A stretch of DNA of 64,000 nucleotides from Streptomyces cinnabarinus (GCF_027270315.1 NZ_CP114413.1:8680001-8744000), one strand, 5' to 3'; positions 8,573-17,765 are shown, counted from the first letter of the stretch. Numbers and translations: made by a program. The notes: generated by a model from the letters alone, not told the origin.

Positions 8573-10096
8573 GTGACCGGATTGTCTTCGTCGCCCGTCG
8601 CCCGGGACAGGCCCCGCGAAAACGGCCTGAGTTCCCGTGCGGCCGCCGCGCTCGTGTTCTCCGCCTCCGCCGCGGTCCTCGTGGTCGAGATCGTCTCCCT
8701 ACGGCTGCTGGCTCCCTACCTCGGTCTGACCCTGGAGACCAGCACCATGGTCATCGGCATCGCCCTCACGGCGATCGCCGCAGGTTCCTGGCTGGGCGGG
8801 CGCCTCGCCGACCTGGTCAGTCCACGTCGGCTCCTCGGCCCCTCGCTGGGGGTGTCCGGAGCGGTCGTGGCCCTGATCCCCGCCGTACTGCGCACCACGG
8901 CGGAGTGGGCACCGGCGCTGCTCTTCCTGATCGCGGCGCTGACCATCCTCGTACCGGGCGCGCTGCTGTCCGCGGTGACGCCGGTCGTGACCAAGCTGCG
9001 CCTGACCAGCCTCGCCGAGACCGGAACGGTGGTCGGCCGACTGTCCGGCGTCAGCACGGTGGGCGCCATCGTCGGCACCGTCGTCACCGGCTTCGTGCTG
9101 GTGGCGCGGTTCCCGGTCAGCGGCATCCTGATCGGCCTCGGGGTGCTGCTGGTGGTCGGCTCGGCGCTGGTGGAGTGGCGGGCGCGCGGCTGGAGCGGTG
9201 TCCCGGCCCTGACACTGGTGGTCGTCGCGGGCGGCCTCGCCACCACGGTCGCGCCCGGGGGCTGCGACATCGAGACCCGGTACCACTGCGCAAGGGTCGT
9301 CGCGGACCCCGACCGGGAGAGCGGCCGCATCCTGGTCCTGGACGGCGTGCGGCACTCCTACGTCGACGTCGCCGACCCGACCTTCCTGAAGTTCGCGTAC
9401 GTGCGCGCCATCGCGTCGGTGGTCGACGCCGCGTTTCCCGAAGGCGAGCCGCTCGCCGCCTACCACTTGGGCGGCGGCGGACTCACCTTCCCCCGCTATC
9501 TCGGGGCCACCCGGCCCGGGACGCGCAGCCTTGTCTCCGAGATCGACAGCGGCGTCGTACGCATCAACCGCGACCAGCTCGGGCTGGGGGCACGAGCCGA
9601 CATCGACGTACGCGCCGAGGACGGCAGGATCGGCCTGCGGCGACTGGACGCCGACAGCCGCGACCTCGTCGTCGGCGACGCCTTCGGGGGCGTCAGCGTG
9701 CCGTGGCACCTCACCACGAAGGAAGCGATGACGGACATACGGCGGGTGCTCGACGAGGACGGCCTGTACGTCGCCAACCTCATCGATCACGGTGAACTGG
9801 CCTTCGCCCGTGCCGAAGTGGCCACCCTCAGCGAGGTCTTCGAGCACGTCGCCCTCGTCGGCGAACCCACCGACATCGGCCTCGACCCGACCGCCACCCC
9901 CAAAGGCGGCAACCTGGTCGTGCTCGCCTCCAACCGCCCCGTCGACCTCCCCGCAACCCAGGAATCGCTGGACGCCCGCAAGACCGGCTGGAAGATCGCC
10001 ACCGGCGACGACCTCACCTCCTGGATCGACGACGCCCAACTCCTCACCGACGACTACGCACCCGTCGACCAGCTCCTTGAGCCGTACGGCCCATGA
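8573..10096 (+). CDS. membrane-fused spermidine synthase-like methyltransferase-fold protein
   Basis: About 507 residues. The first ~210 hold roughly seven hydrophobic helices (VLVVEIVSLRLLAPYLGL, then VIGIALTAIAAGSWLGGRLAD, and so on), as in the fused MFS/spermidine-synthase family. The C-terminal half is a Rossmann domain of the spermidine synthase type (AYHLGGGGLTFPRYL for SAM/dcSAM binding, LVSEIDSGVV, and VVGDAFGG). True aminopropyl transfer is not proven; many such membrane fusions in actinobacteria have unknown substrates. GTG 8573 is preferred because GGAAGGA lies 8 bases upstream; ATG 8564, directly abutting that ribosome site, is the alternative. Confidence 0.82.
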   Translation: MTGLSSSPVARDRPRENGLSSRAAAALVFSASAAVLVVEIVSLRLLAPYLGLTLETSTMVIGIALTAIAAGSWLGGRLADLVSPRRLLGPSLGVSGAVVALIPAVLRTTAEWAPALLFLIAALTILVPGALLSAVTPVVTKLRLTSLAETGTVVGRLSGVSTVGAIVGTVVTGFVLVARFPVSGILIGLGVLLVVGSALVEWRARGWSGVPALTLVVVAGGLATTVAPGGCDIETRYHCARVVADPDRESGRILVLDGVRHSYVDVADPTFLKFAYVRAIASVVDAAFPEGEPLAAYHLGGGGLTFPRYLGATRPGTRSLVSEIDSGVVRINRDQLGLGARADIDVRAEDGRIGLRRLDADSRDLVVGDAFGGVSVPWHLTTKEAMTDIRRVLDEDGLYVANLIDHGELAFARAEVATLSEVFEHVALVGEPTDIGLDPTATPKGGNLVVLASNRPVDLPATQESLDARKTGWKIATGDDLTSWIDDAQLLTDDYAPVDQLLEPYGP

Positions 10097-10104
10097 AGCG
10101 CGCC

Positions 10105-10130
10105 GGCCGAGTGTCCGGCCCGCTCGGGCC
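10105..10130. terminator. possible bidirectional terminator
   Basis: GGCCGAG (10105-10111) and CTCGGGCC (10123-10130) can pair in the 36 bases between two convergent genes, the synthase-like gene (plus) and the HTH gene (minus). There is no U-tract, as is common in Streptomyces. Confidence 0.4.
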
Positions 10131-10132
10131 TG

Positions 10133-10762
10133 TCAGCACCGCGTACTGCTGTCGTCGAGTCCGGCGATGACTCTGACGTCCGCTTCGGACATGCCCAGAG
10201 CCTTGGCGATCTCCTGGACGAGAAGCGGGTCCGGGTTGTGCCTTCCGTTGCGGAGCATGTGGATGGTGGACATCGACCGTGCGGTTTCCCGTGCCATCAC
10301 CTTGACCGGAATCCCGCGCAGGTCCATCAACGCGGTGAGCACCCGCGCGAACGGATGCGGCTCCATTCGCCCAGCGGGGGCAATGGCAGGGCCAAGGACC
10401 ATGTCGCCGATCTTTGCCTGAAACCGGATCAGCCGGTCGCCCGCGAACCCGACCTTCGCGACGAAGGGCAGGGTGTCACCACCGCCGGAACCGACCGTGC
10501 CGGGCACTGACACCTCGGTGAACCTCGAAGGGTGACCGTGGTGATCGCTCTCGATCTCCAGGGGAAGCGCCGGCTCGACGTGACTGACCTTCCAGTCGCG
10601 GTTCCACCACGGGAGTTCCTGCAGCACCTCGTTGAAGAACGGGGGCAGAACAGCGAGATCCACCGGGTCCGGAGGGTTCTTCTGACCTCCCCAGATGACG
10701 TCGGGCCAGTACGTCAGTGCCGCGACCACGTCCACCGTCAGCGTGCGGTTGGCAATCTCCAT
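10133..10762 (-). CDS. HTH-domain protein of unknown role
   Basis: A 209-residue protein. The first ~135 residues have no recognised family (MEIANRTLTVDVVAALTYWPD...). The C-terminal ~65 form a helix-turn-helix of the XRE/lambda-repressor type, with MARETARSMSTIHMLRNGRHNPDPLLVQEIAKALGMSEADVRVIAGL as the core region (quoted in parts: SMSTIHMLRNGRHNPD, then IAKALGMSEADV). The placement of the HTH at the C-terminus is unusual for XRE regulators, and the N-terminal part may be an immunity- or effector-type module (inference). ATG 10762 is chosen since GAGAGAG precedes it and the upstream frame is low-complexity. It is divergent from the DUF1062 gene. Confidence 0.62.
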   Translation of the reverse strand: MEIANRTLTVDVVAALTYWPDVIWGGQKNPPDPVDLAVLPPFFNEVLQELPWWNRDWKVSHVEPALPLEIESDHHGHPSRFTEVSVPGTVGSGGGDTLPFVAKVGFAGDRLIRFQAKIGDMVLGPAIAPAGRMEPHPFARVLTALMDLRGIPVKVMARETARSMSTIHMLRNGRHNPDPLLVQEIAKALGMSEADVRVIAGLDDSSTRC

Positions 10763-10965
10763 GCCGCACTCTCTCACCGCGCCCGGAAAACCGGTGGAAC
10801 GGCGTCGGCCTGCGCCCGTACCGTGCTGCCGCACCGAAGTTGTCCAGTCAAGGACGGGCCGTTGTACACCCTGTGAGACCCCCCGAGAGCTGATCTGTCG
10901 CGCGTCGCGCAGCTGCGCCGCGCCTCTTCCTGCTGCGGTCTTCTCACTGAAACCGGTGTACTTCT

Positions 10966-11514
10966 GTGCTCAACACCTGGCTTGTCATGCCCACCTGCCT
11001 GCCGCTCGTGCAGCGCCGTTGCCACACGTGCGCGTCCACGCGCTTCCGGGCGAGCGGAAAATTCCGCGTCAACGCCCACCACAAGCTCATCGACGCCTGG
11101 CTCCTGGTGCTCTGCACGGGGTGCGGGGAAACGGCGAAGCTCACGGTTCTGGAGCGGGCGCAGGTGCGCTCGGTACGACCCGAGCTGCTGGACCGGCTGC
11201 ACGGCAACGACCTCGGTCTGACAGCTGAGCTGCTGCAGGATCCGGGCCTGCAGCGTCGTAATCACACCGCCCTCGACTGGACGGGCGCCTGGCGCCTCGA
11301 CACTGGCGGATCGGATCACCTGGACCGTGAGGTGATCGACGTCTCGGTCCGCTTCGCGGCACGCATCCCGGTCCGGCCGGTGCGACTGATCGCCGACGGC
11401 TGCGGTCTCTCCCGGGCCGAGGTCGAGCGTTTGATCAGGGCGGGCAACCTCGTCTCGGCAACCCGGCTGAGCGGCAGGCTCACCGGTGACTTCACCTTCA
11501 CCCTCAAGCGCTGA
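10966..11514 (+). CDS. DUF1062 family protein
   Basis: A 182-residue protein matching DUF1062. It has a short zinc-ribbon-like N-terminus with CHTC (about residues 19-22) and CTGC (about 50-53) and a conserved core (DAWLLVLCTGCGETAKLTVLER). The C-terminal part resembles an S4-like RNA-binding fold (CGLSRAEVERLIRAGNLVS). Function is unknown; the RNA-binding idea is inference. The start is GTG 10966, with only a weak ribosome site. Confidence 0.82.
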   Translation: MLNTWLVMPTCLPLVQRRCHTCASTRFRASGKFRVNAHHKLIDAWLLVLCTGCGETAKLTVLERAQVRSVRPELLDRLHGNDLGLTAELLQDPGLQRRNHTALDWTGAWRLDTGGSDHLDREVIDVSVRFAARIPVRPVRLIADGCGLSRAEVERLIRAGNLVSATRLSGRLTGDFTFTLKR

Positions 11515-11585
11515 GCCCTGCACGGGCGCGGGATGCCTGAGCATGCAGGGAACTCTGGGCAGCGCCGGAGCCGAGTGCCCACCCG

Positions 11586-12284
11586 CTACTTGAGGTGGGC
11601 GAAGACGACGAGGTTGTCGGTGTAGTCCTTGGCCGTGCGGTCGTAGTCGCCCGCGCAGGTGATGAGGCGGACCTGGGCCGAGCGCGTGTCGGCGTAGACC
11701 CGATCGTCGGGGAAGTCGTCCTTGGCGAAGGTCTCGACGCTGTCGACGACGAAGGAGGCCTTTCGTCCGTCGGCGCGTTCGACGTGGAAGGGGTCACCCT
11801 TCTTCAGCTCGGAGAGCTCGGCGAAGACGGCGGGTGCGGTGGCGGTGTCGACGTGCCCGGCGATGACGGAGGTTCCGGTCTCCCCGGGGGTGGGTCCCTT
11901 GGCGAACCAGCCGACGAGGTTGGTGTTGTCGGCGGGCGGGGCATTGAGTTGTCCCGTCCGGCCGATGGCGAGGTCGGTGAAGGGGGCGTCGACGGAGATC
12001 TTCGGGATGAGCAGCCGTACGGGCTTGGACCGGGGCAGGTGCTTGGGTGCCGACCGGCCGCCCGCGGGCTGTCCGGCCGCCTGACCTGCGGGCGGTGCCG
12101 ATGCGGTGGCCCGTGCCGAGGGTGGCGGGCCGGCGGTCGTGGACGGCTCGTCGTCGCTGAAGACGATCATGGCCAGCACCGCGAGGGCGGCGGCCGACAT
12201 GACCAGCACGCGGCCGCGGAACTTCGACTTCGCCCGGGCCGGATCGGTGGCGGCGTCGGCATCGGGGGAGGGACGAGCGGTCAT
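11586..12284 (-). CDS. class F sortase
   Basis: Membrane-anchored cysteine transpeptidase that attaches proteins to the actinobacterial cell wall. One N-terminal membrane helix lies at about residues 22-42, followed by a Pro/Ala-rich linker and the sortase beta-barrel from about residue 85 (VRLLIPKISVDAPFTDL). Catalytic residues are His in SVIAGHVDT, Cys210 in LITCAGDYDR (TLxTC-type signature), and the downstream Arg in YDR. Length (232) fits class F. The neighbouring gene 12403-12813 encodes a secreted protein with a sorting-signal-like tail, transcribed in the same direction just upstream, so it is a likely substrate. Confidence 0.9.
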   Translation of the reverse strand: MTARPSPDADAATDPARAKSKFRGRVLVMSAAALAVLAMIVFSDDEPSTTAGPPPSARATASAPPAGQAAGQPAGGRSAPKHLPRSKPVRLLIPKISVDAPFTDLAIGRTGQLNAPPADNTNLVGWFAKGPTPGETGTSVIAGHVDTATAPAVFAELSELKKGDPFHVERADGRKASFVVDSVETFAKDDFPDDRVYADTRSAQVRLITCAGDYDRTAKDYTDNLVVFAHLK

Positions 12285-12402
12285 GGGGAGTCCACCTCAC
12301 CTGGACACAGCAGCGGAGCGCAAAGGGGCGGTCAATCGGGGGCCACAGGGCCGCCACGCGGCGCACGCGTGGCGGCCGCGGTGGCTATGACGTCGGGCAT
12401 GG

Positions 12403-12813
12403 TCAGGCCGCGCCGCCGGTGGCCTTACGGCGACGCGCCGCGTACAGGCCGGTGCCGGCGACCGCCAGGACCGCCAGCCCGCCCGCGGTCACCGTGGGCG
12501 TGGCCAGGCCGCCGCCTCCGGTGTGCATACCGCCCTTGGGCTTGTGGTGGTCGCCCTTCCAGGAGTCGTGGTCGCGCTCACCCTTCCAGGAGTCGTCCGT
12601 GTGCTTGCCGCCCCAGTCGTCCTCCTTCTCGTGCTTCTTGTCGCCCCAGGAGTCCTCGCCGTCGTTGCCGTAGTCCCGGCCGCCGTCGTGCTCCCTGCTG
12701 TAGGAGGAGTCCTCGTGGTCCCGGTCGTGCTCTTCGGCGAAGGCGCCGGGAGCACCCAGGAGCAGGACGGCCGAGGCCCCCGTGGTGGCGAGCAGCGTGC
12801 GTACAGAAAGCAT
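12403..12813 (-). CDS. secreted hydrophilic protein with sortase-type C-terminal anchor
   Basis: A 136-residue protein: signal peptide (residues 1-26, cut near AFAEE), then a very acidic/His/Lys-rich low-complexity region. That region has short repeats such as DDSWKGERDHDSWKGDHH, then KPKGGMHTGGGG, a hydrophobic stretch (TVTAGGLAVLAVAGTGLYAA) and a positive tail RRRK. This is the layout of a sortase substrate, except that LPXTG is absent; the KGGMHTGGG block sits where the sorting motif would be. It lies 118 bases upstream of the class F sortase and reads the same way. ATG 12813 has GAGAGGGATC upstream. A role as a surface-exposed, maybe metal- or hydration-related wall protein is only a guess. 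Confidence 0.8.
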   Translation of the reverse strand: MLSVRTLLATTGASAVLLLGAPGAFAEEHDRDHEDSSYSREHDGGRDYGNDGEDSWGDKKHEKEDDWGGKHTDDSWKGERDHDSWKGDHHKPKGGMHTGGGGLATPTVTAGGLAVLAVAGTGLYAARRRKATGGAA

Positions 12814-13155
12814 CTGAGATCCCTCTCTGCCGAGGGGCGGGTGGCTGACGTGGTATCAACTCGATCTGGTCCCGCCTCGACGTGATCCACGGTCAGCGGG
12901 GAACCCGGCCACCGCCACTCGGGACGACCCGCCGGGTGACGGACCGTCGGCTAGATGGCACAGACCGACGCCGGGGCGAGAGGGGCACTTGGCACTTGGA
13001 ACGGGCGCCATTCGAGTGGACCGGGCCAGGCCCGATGGTCGGAGCGATGAGTTCGCGGAGCGTACGAGGTCTATGGATGTGAAGGTCACCGAGCCCGCCC
13101 GACGGACACCACCCGCAAGTTCTCGCACCGATCGACCACGCCGAGGAGAAGAAAC
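12814..13155. other. 342-base intergenic region, no gene seen
   Basis: This is the divergent spacer between the anchored protein (minus) and the DHFR-like gene (plus). It contains a tandem GGCACTT GGCACTT around 12984-12997, of unknown meaning. No credible open frame with a ribosome site was found. Confidence 0.4.
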
Positions 13156-13731
13156 ATGACCGCGACCTACACCTTCGACGTCTTTTCCAGCCTCGACGGC
13201 TACGGCGCCGCCGGCGGCGACTGGACGGGCTACTGGGGCAAGCAGGGCCCCGAACTGCTCGACCACCGCCTGGCCTTGTACGAGGCGGAGCAGCGGATGG
13301 TCTTCGGGGCCAACACCTATCGCGCGTTCGCGCGGATGGTGGAGTCGAGCACCGAGGAGTCCGAGGTACGCGACCCCTGGGTCACCCGGATGAGGAACCT
13401 GCCGACGACAGTGGTGTCGACGACGCTGGACGGCCCCCTCGACTGGCCGGACGCGACCGTCGCGAACGGTGACGCCGTCGACGTCGTGGCCCGGCTCAAG
13501 GAGGAGTCCGAGGTGCCGCTGCGCTCACACGGAAGCCTGTCGATGAACCGGGCGCTGATGGCCGCCGGCCTGGTCGACCGCCTGCAGGTGACCCTCTTCC
13601 CCGTCATCACCGGCCGGACCGGCTTGGACCCGATCTTCAAGGGCGCGGCCGACTTCGACCTGGACCTCATCGAGCACCGCACCCTCGACGGCCGCATCCA
13701 GGAACTCATCTACCGGCCCACCCGCCACTGA
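13156..13731 (+). CDS. dihydrofolate reductase-like (RibD C-terminal) protein
   Basis: A 191-residue DHFR-fold protein of the RibD C-terminal family: TFDVFSSLDGYGA (start), RMVFGANTYRAF, and SHGSLSMNRALMAAGLVDRLQVTLFPVITGRTG, the nucleotide-site and dimer region. Such stand-alone proteins are NADPH-dependent reductases of unknown substrate in most actinobacteria. The start ATG 13156 has GAGGAGAAG upstream. It is convergent with the small gene at 13787-14182. Confidence 0.88.
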   Translation: MTATYTFDVFSSLDGYGAAGGDWTGYWGKQGPELLDHRLALYEAEQRMVFGANTYRAFARMVESSTEESEVRDPWVTRMRNLPTTVVSTTLDGPLDWPDATVANGDAVDVVARLKEESEVPLRSHGSLSMNRALMAAGLVDRLQVTLFPVITGRTGLDPIFKGAADFDLDLIEHRTLDGRIQELIYRPTRH

Positions 13732-13786
13732 CCCGCACGGATCCCTCGGAAGCCGCCGACCCAGGGCCATGGACCGGGTCCGAGAG

Positions 13787-14182
13787 TCACGCGTACCCGC
13801 GCAGTGCCTTGTGGGCGCCGTAGGCCTCGATGAAGCCCTGGATCGCCTCAAGGTCGTTGGCGAAACGGCCGGATGGCCACTTCTTCTTACGGCCGTCGAC
13901 ATAGCGCAGATCGATCCAGCTGTAGACGATCGCCGACGAATCGGAGCCGGCCACGCGCAGCTTCATGCCGGACAGCTCGTGGAAGGCGACGATCGTGAGC
14001 GGCTTGCGTTCACTGATGTACTCGACGGCGACGTCCGGCGTGATCACCAGGAGCGGGTCGGGATGGTCCGACGTCCCGCGGAAGAAGCCGGACAGCTTGC
14101 CACGCCTCTTGGTGAACACACGCCAGTCCGCCGGTACGGCACCCTGACGTGCCTGCCACAGGATCGTTCGCGGATCCGTCAC
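13787..14182 (-). CDS. conserved hypothetical protein
   Basis: A 131-residue soluble protein rich in beta-strand and Lys/Arg (FTKRRGKLSGFFRGTSDHPD, YVDGRKKKWPSG), with no recognised domain. GTG 14182 is chosen because GGAGG precedes it at a good distance; the in-frame extension upstream has no merit. No function can be assigned. Confidence 0.6.
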   Translation of the reverse strand: MTDPRTILWQARQGAVPADWRVFTKRRGKLSGFFRGTSDHPDPLLVITPDVAVEYISERKPLTIVAFHELSGMKLRVAGSDSSAIVYSWIDLRYVDGRKKKWPSGRFANDLEAIQGFIEAYGAHKALRGYA

Positions 14183-14365
14183 AGCACCTCCGCAGGACGG
14201 GGGAGTCCACCCAGGAGAGATTGTCCGCTCGCGGTCGTGCGCACGCCACCCCGCCCCGCCGGGAACGGCGGCGGCGCGAGAAGGCCGCCGCATGTGGGTG
14301 GAGCGAGTGATCGAACTGGCAAACTACCCTGTCCTCGCCGAACCAGGTTCCGGCGCAGGCAGCCC

Positions 14366-15655
14366 CTAGGAGCGTGCCCGGCAGGCGTTCCAGATGTGTT
14401 GGAGGAGGGTGGGGTAGTTCTCGCCGTAGGTGACCACTGCCGCGAACACTGCGTCCAGGGCCGCCTGGAGGGGGTCGGCCGCTGCGGCGGCCGGCAGTGC
14501 GGGCAGGGCCATGTGCGGCTGGGATATGGGATGTGGCTCGGCCGGCGCGCCGATGGTGAGCGCGAGTCGGGGTGACGTGGCCGCGGCGGAGGGTTCCGGG
14601 GCCGGTGACTGCACCAGGGCGACGCTCCGGGCCAGGGCCTTGGGCAGGATCACGCTGCTGGTGTGGGAGTCGTCGCGGGCGGGTGGCTGGAACGGGGGCC
14701 GCTCGGGCGGGACGGCCTGGCCCACGATGCTGTCGGGGGCGTGTGGGTCGGATTCCAGGGTCTGCCACATGCGGTCCCAGTCGTCGAAGGGCGACGGCAG
14801 CGGACGTCCTTCGGTCAACGCGTCAAGTCCCGCGGCGATCCAGTCGAGGCCGGCGAGACCGGCGGCCTCGCAGGCGTGGCGTGCCGCCAGCACGGCGACC
14901 GCGCGCTGGGTGTCGGGGCCGGCGGCGTCGAGGGCGTGGACGAGCGCGGGATCGAAGGGGAGGAGCCCGCGCACATTGCCACCGACTTCGCGCAGGGCCT
15001 CGCTCGGCAGTTGCCCGCCCCACTCCCATCGGTCGTAGGCGAGTCGACGCTCGCTCTCTTCCTGTTCCTGCGCGAGACGGGCCTGACGTTCGGCCTCGGC
15101 ACGTTCGGCGGGGGAGGGAGGGGCGGGCTGCCGGCGGGCGTAGTCGTGCCAGTAGGCGGCGTTCGCCGACGCCTGTTTCACGACGCGGTCCGGCTCCGGC
15201 GCGGCGGGCCAGAACTGGAGGAGGTAGCAGTCCTGTTGGGGCTCGTCGTCGAGCCGCGTGTCGAACTCGCTCGCCGCGTCCATGCCCTTGGCGCAATAGC
15301 GCACGCGGTAATCGATCTCCTCCAGGCCGAGCTCCCAGGAGTCCTCACCCGCCCACTGCACGAGTGCGCCGCCCTCCGACACGGGGCGGAAGGACGCCTC
15401 CACGACCTCCTCCCAGGCCGGATCCAGCGGCGGCGTCCGGTCGTGGACCTCGACGGTGAAACCGACGTTGCCCGTGTGCAGCCCGGTCAGCAGGAACAGG
15501 GCGCCGGGGACCGCCGCTCCGCACAGCCCGGCCTGCTGCCCGGCGAACGCGTCCGCGAGATCGATGCCGAAGTCGTCGGGATCGCTCTCGACGTAGATCT
15601 GACCGTAGTGAACGTGTACTTCGCCATCGACCGGCCTGCGCACCATTACCCCCAT
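14366..15655 (-). CDS. large hypothetical protein
   Basis: A 429-residue soluble protein without a recognised domain. It opens with a beta-rich part (VHVHYGQIYVESDPDDFGIDLADAFAGQ). Then come an acidic, Trp/Tyr-rich middle, an Arg/Glu-rich helical linker (AERAEAERQARLAQEQEESERR, about residues 183-204) that could be a coiled coil, and a proline/alanine-rich tail ending in a short Leu-rich segment. Similar proteins occur in Streptomyces with unknown function. ATG 15655 is used; ATG 15646 is equally possible. Confidence 0.55.
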   Translation of the reverse strand: MGVMVRRPVDGEVHVHYGQIYVESDPDDFGIDLADAFAGQQAGLCGAAVPGALFLLTGLHTGNVGFTVEVHDRTPPLDPAWEEVVEASFRPVSEGGALVQWAGEDSWELGLEEIDYRVRYCAKGMDAASEFDTRLDDEPQQDCYLLQFWPAAPEPDRVVKQASANAAYWHDYARRQPAPPSPAERAEAERQARLAQEQEESERRLAYDRWEWGGQLPSEALREVGGNVRGLLPFDPALVHALDAAGPDTQRAVAVLAARHACEAAGLAGLDWIAAGLDALTEGRPLPSPFDDWDRMWQTLESDPHAPDSIVGQAVPPERPPFQPPARDDSHTSSVILPKALARSVALVQSPAPEPSAAATSPRLALTIGAPAEPHPISQPHMALPALPAAAAADPLQAALDAVFAAVVTYGENYPTLLQHIWNACRARS

Positions 15656-15724
15656 CGCCTCTCCCGCCTGAAGGGACGGGCCATGTCGGGAGAGTACGAC
15701 CTGGCACTGACATCGAGCCGATAC

Positions 15725-16588
15725 TCAGGCTCCGGTGGCCGCCCGGGCTCCTGCGACCCGAAGAAGATCCAGTCTGTCCGCGTCGTCGCTGCCGGTCGCC
15801 GCCGTGTAGGTGACCATGCGCAGGTCGGCGCCGGGGACGACGAGGACGTCGCAGTCGAGGAGGATGTCACCGACCTCGGGATGCCGGATCGTCTTGCGGT
15901 CGGCCGTGTGCGGGGTCGCCGCCGTGTCCGTGGACCATTGGTGGGCGAAGGCGTCGGACGTCTCGCGCAGATCCCGCACGAGGCCGTCGAGCCGGGCGTC
16001 GTGGGGGTAGCGCGACACCGCGTCCTTGAGGTCGGCGACGATCGACGCCGCGAAGGCGTCCTGTCCGCGCTCGGACTCGACGGGGTGCAGCGCGGCTTGC
16101 GCGGCGCCGGTGCCGAAGAGGGCACGGGCCAGGTTCCGTTCGGCGGCGGGGATGGCGGACGGGTCGCCGAGCAGGGCGCTCCACGTCGTGTTCCACCACA
16201 CCAGGGTCCAGTCGGCGGCGAACACTCCCACAGGTATGTCGTCCAGGCGGGCGGCGAGCCGTTGGATCCCCGGGGGCACATGGGTGCTGACCGTCCCGTC
16301 CCGGGGCGGCAGCAGCCCGGCGCTGCGGAACAGTCGGTCGCGTTCCGCGCGGGAGAGCTGAAGGGCCCGCGCGAGAGCGCCGACTACCTGGGCCGACGGG
16401 TTCTTCGCGCGTCCTTGTTCCAGGCGCAGCACGTAGTCGACGGAGAGCCCGGCCAGTTGAGCCAGTTCCTCCCGGCGCAGTCCTGGGGCACGACGGCCGT
16501 CCGTCACGGTGAACCCGGCGTCGGCCGGCGACAGGCGGTCGCGCCAGGCGCGCAGGAGTGCGGCGAAAGCGGAGCGGGCGGTGGCCAT
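15725..16588 (-). CDS. XRE-family regulator with MmyB-like ligand domain
   Basis: A 287-residue regulator. It has an N-terminal XRE HTH (residues ~10-75, GLRREELAQLAGLSVDYVLRLEQGR) and a C-terminal MmyB-type (PAS-like, often fatty-acid-binding) domain from ~95 onward, with VWWNTTWSALLGDPSAIP and the conserved HPEVGDILLDCDVLVVPGADLR. It is divergent from the SDR gene at 16736, with 147 bases between the two starts, and regulators of this family commonly control the adjacent oxidoreductase. ATG 16588 is the first start before the HTH. Confidence 0.88.
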   Translation of the reverse strand: MATARSAFAALLRAWRDRLSPADAGFTVTDGRRAPGLRREELAQLAGLSVDYVLRLEQGRAKNPSAQVVGALARALQLSRAERDRLFRSAGLLPPRDGTVSTHVPPGIQRLAARLDDIPVGVFAADWTLVWWNTTWSALLGDPSAIPAAERNLARALFGTGAAQAALHPVESERGQDAFAASIVADLKDAVSRYPHDARLDGLVRDLRETSDAFAHQWSTDTAATPHTADRKTIRHPEVGDILLDCDVLVVPGADLRMVTYTAATGSDDADRLDLLRVAGARAATGA

Positions 16589-16735
16589 GGGGTCATTCTC
16601 CCCGCGCGGCGCCGGTCGAGCCTGGGTACTGCCAGTCCTAGTGACAGGGACGGCACTGGTCGGTGCCCGCGCGGGCGGCGAGCGTGGACACGCGCCCGAG
16701 CCGGGCGCCACCGCCCGACCAGCCGAGGAGCCCTT

Positions 16736-17650
16736 GTGCAGCACACCATCGTGATGACCGGAGCGAGCCGCGGGATCGGCCGCGTCGCCGCACAGCACAT
16801 CCTGCGCCGGTCGCCCGACGTGCACCTCGTCATCGTCGCCCGCGGATCCACCGGCGCATCACTGGCCAGGGAACTCGGCGCGGGCGGACACACGGTCTCG
16901 CAGGTCGCGGCGGACCTCGGCTCGCTGGACAGCGTCCGCGCCGCGGCGGCGGCGATCCTCGACCGGCTGCGGGGCGGTGAACTCCCGCCGCTGCGCGGCT
17001 TCGTGGGCAACGCGGGCATTCAGTACGCCAACGCGCTGACCGAGGGTTCCGACGGGTTCGAGGCCACCTTCACCGTCAACGTCCTGGCCAACCATCTGTT
17101 CGTCCGTCTGCTCCAGGACCGCTTCACCGCTCCCGCGCGGATCGTGATCACCACGAGTGACACCCATTTCGGCGACTTCCGGCATAACTTGGGCATGGTG
17201 CCCGGCCCGGCCTGGACGTCCCCCGACCTCCTCGCCCGCACAGGTGCCTTCCCCGAGCCGCACACCACGGCCGCCGGCCGCACCGCCTACTCCACGAGCA
17301 AGCTGGCCACCCTCTACCTCGTCCACGAGTACGCCCGCCGGCTGCCGGCCGGGATCGACGCCATCGCGTACAACCCCGGCTTCGTCCCCGGCACCGGCCT
17401 CGCCCGCAACGCGGACGCCCTCTCCCGGTTCGCGATGCGCCGCGTGCTCCCGGCGCTGACCCTCACTCCGTTCGCCACCAGCCCCACCACGGCGGGCCGC
17501 AGCCTCGCCGACGTCGTCCTCGGCACCATCCAGGCGCCGACCGGCTCCTACGTCGACCGCGACCGCGCGGACCGCTCGTCGCCGGAGTCCTACGACCCCC
17601 AGCGCGAGGGCGAACTGTGGGAGGCCGCCGAACGGTTCACCAAGGCATAG
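16736..17650 (+). CDS. short-chain dehydrogenase/reductase
   Basis: A 304-residue SDR: TGASRGIG near the N-terminus (TGxxxGxG), NAGIQY at ~98, the serine in VITTSD, and the YSTSK (YxxxK) catalytic pair at ~185. It resembles the protochlorophyllide-reductase/retinol-dehydrogenase-like branch, in which the substrate is unknown. GTG 16736 is chosen because GAGGAG lies 5 bases upstream and the Rossmann strand starts at once. It is likely controlled by the divergent XRE/MmyB regulator. Confidence 0.88.
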   Translation: MQHTIVMTGASRGIGRVAAQHILRRSPDVHLVIVARGSTGASLARELGAGGHTVSQVAADLGSLDSVRAAAAAILDRLRGGELPPLRGFVGNAGIQYANALTEGSDGFEATFTVNVLANHLFVRLLQDRFTAPARIVITTSDTHFGDFRHNLGMVPGPAWTSPDLLARTGAFPEPHTTAAGRTAYSTSKLATLYLVHEYARRLPAGIDAIAYNPGFVPGTGLARNADALSRFAMRRVLPALTLTPFATSPTTAGRSLADVVLGTIQAPTGSYVDRDRADRSSPESYDPQREGELWEAAERFTKA

Positions 17651-17765
17651 CCGTTCGGTGCCCCGCTGATGCCGGAGGGCTGCGAGGTCCGCACCGCCGA
17701 TGGCAAGATCAACCTGCTCGGGTCCGCGCGCGCAGTGACGCAACCGACGAGAAGGGTGGTGCCCG

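Noticed and set aside
13745..13784. A hairpin (GACCC/GGGTC with CTCGG/CCGAG) between convergent genes
   Set aside because: Arms are short and partly overlap; too weak to list as a terminator.
14663..16735. Long plus-strand frame leading into the SDR gene
   Set aside because: Only the part from GTG 16736 matches a family; the upstream part is antisense to the hypothetical and XRE genes.
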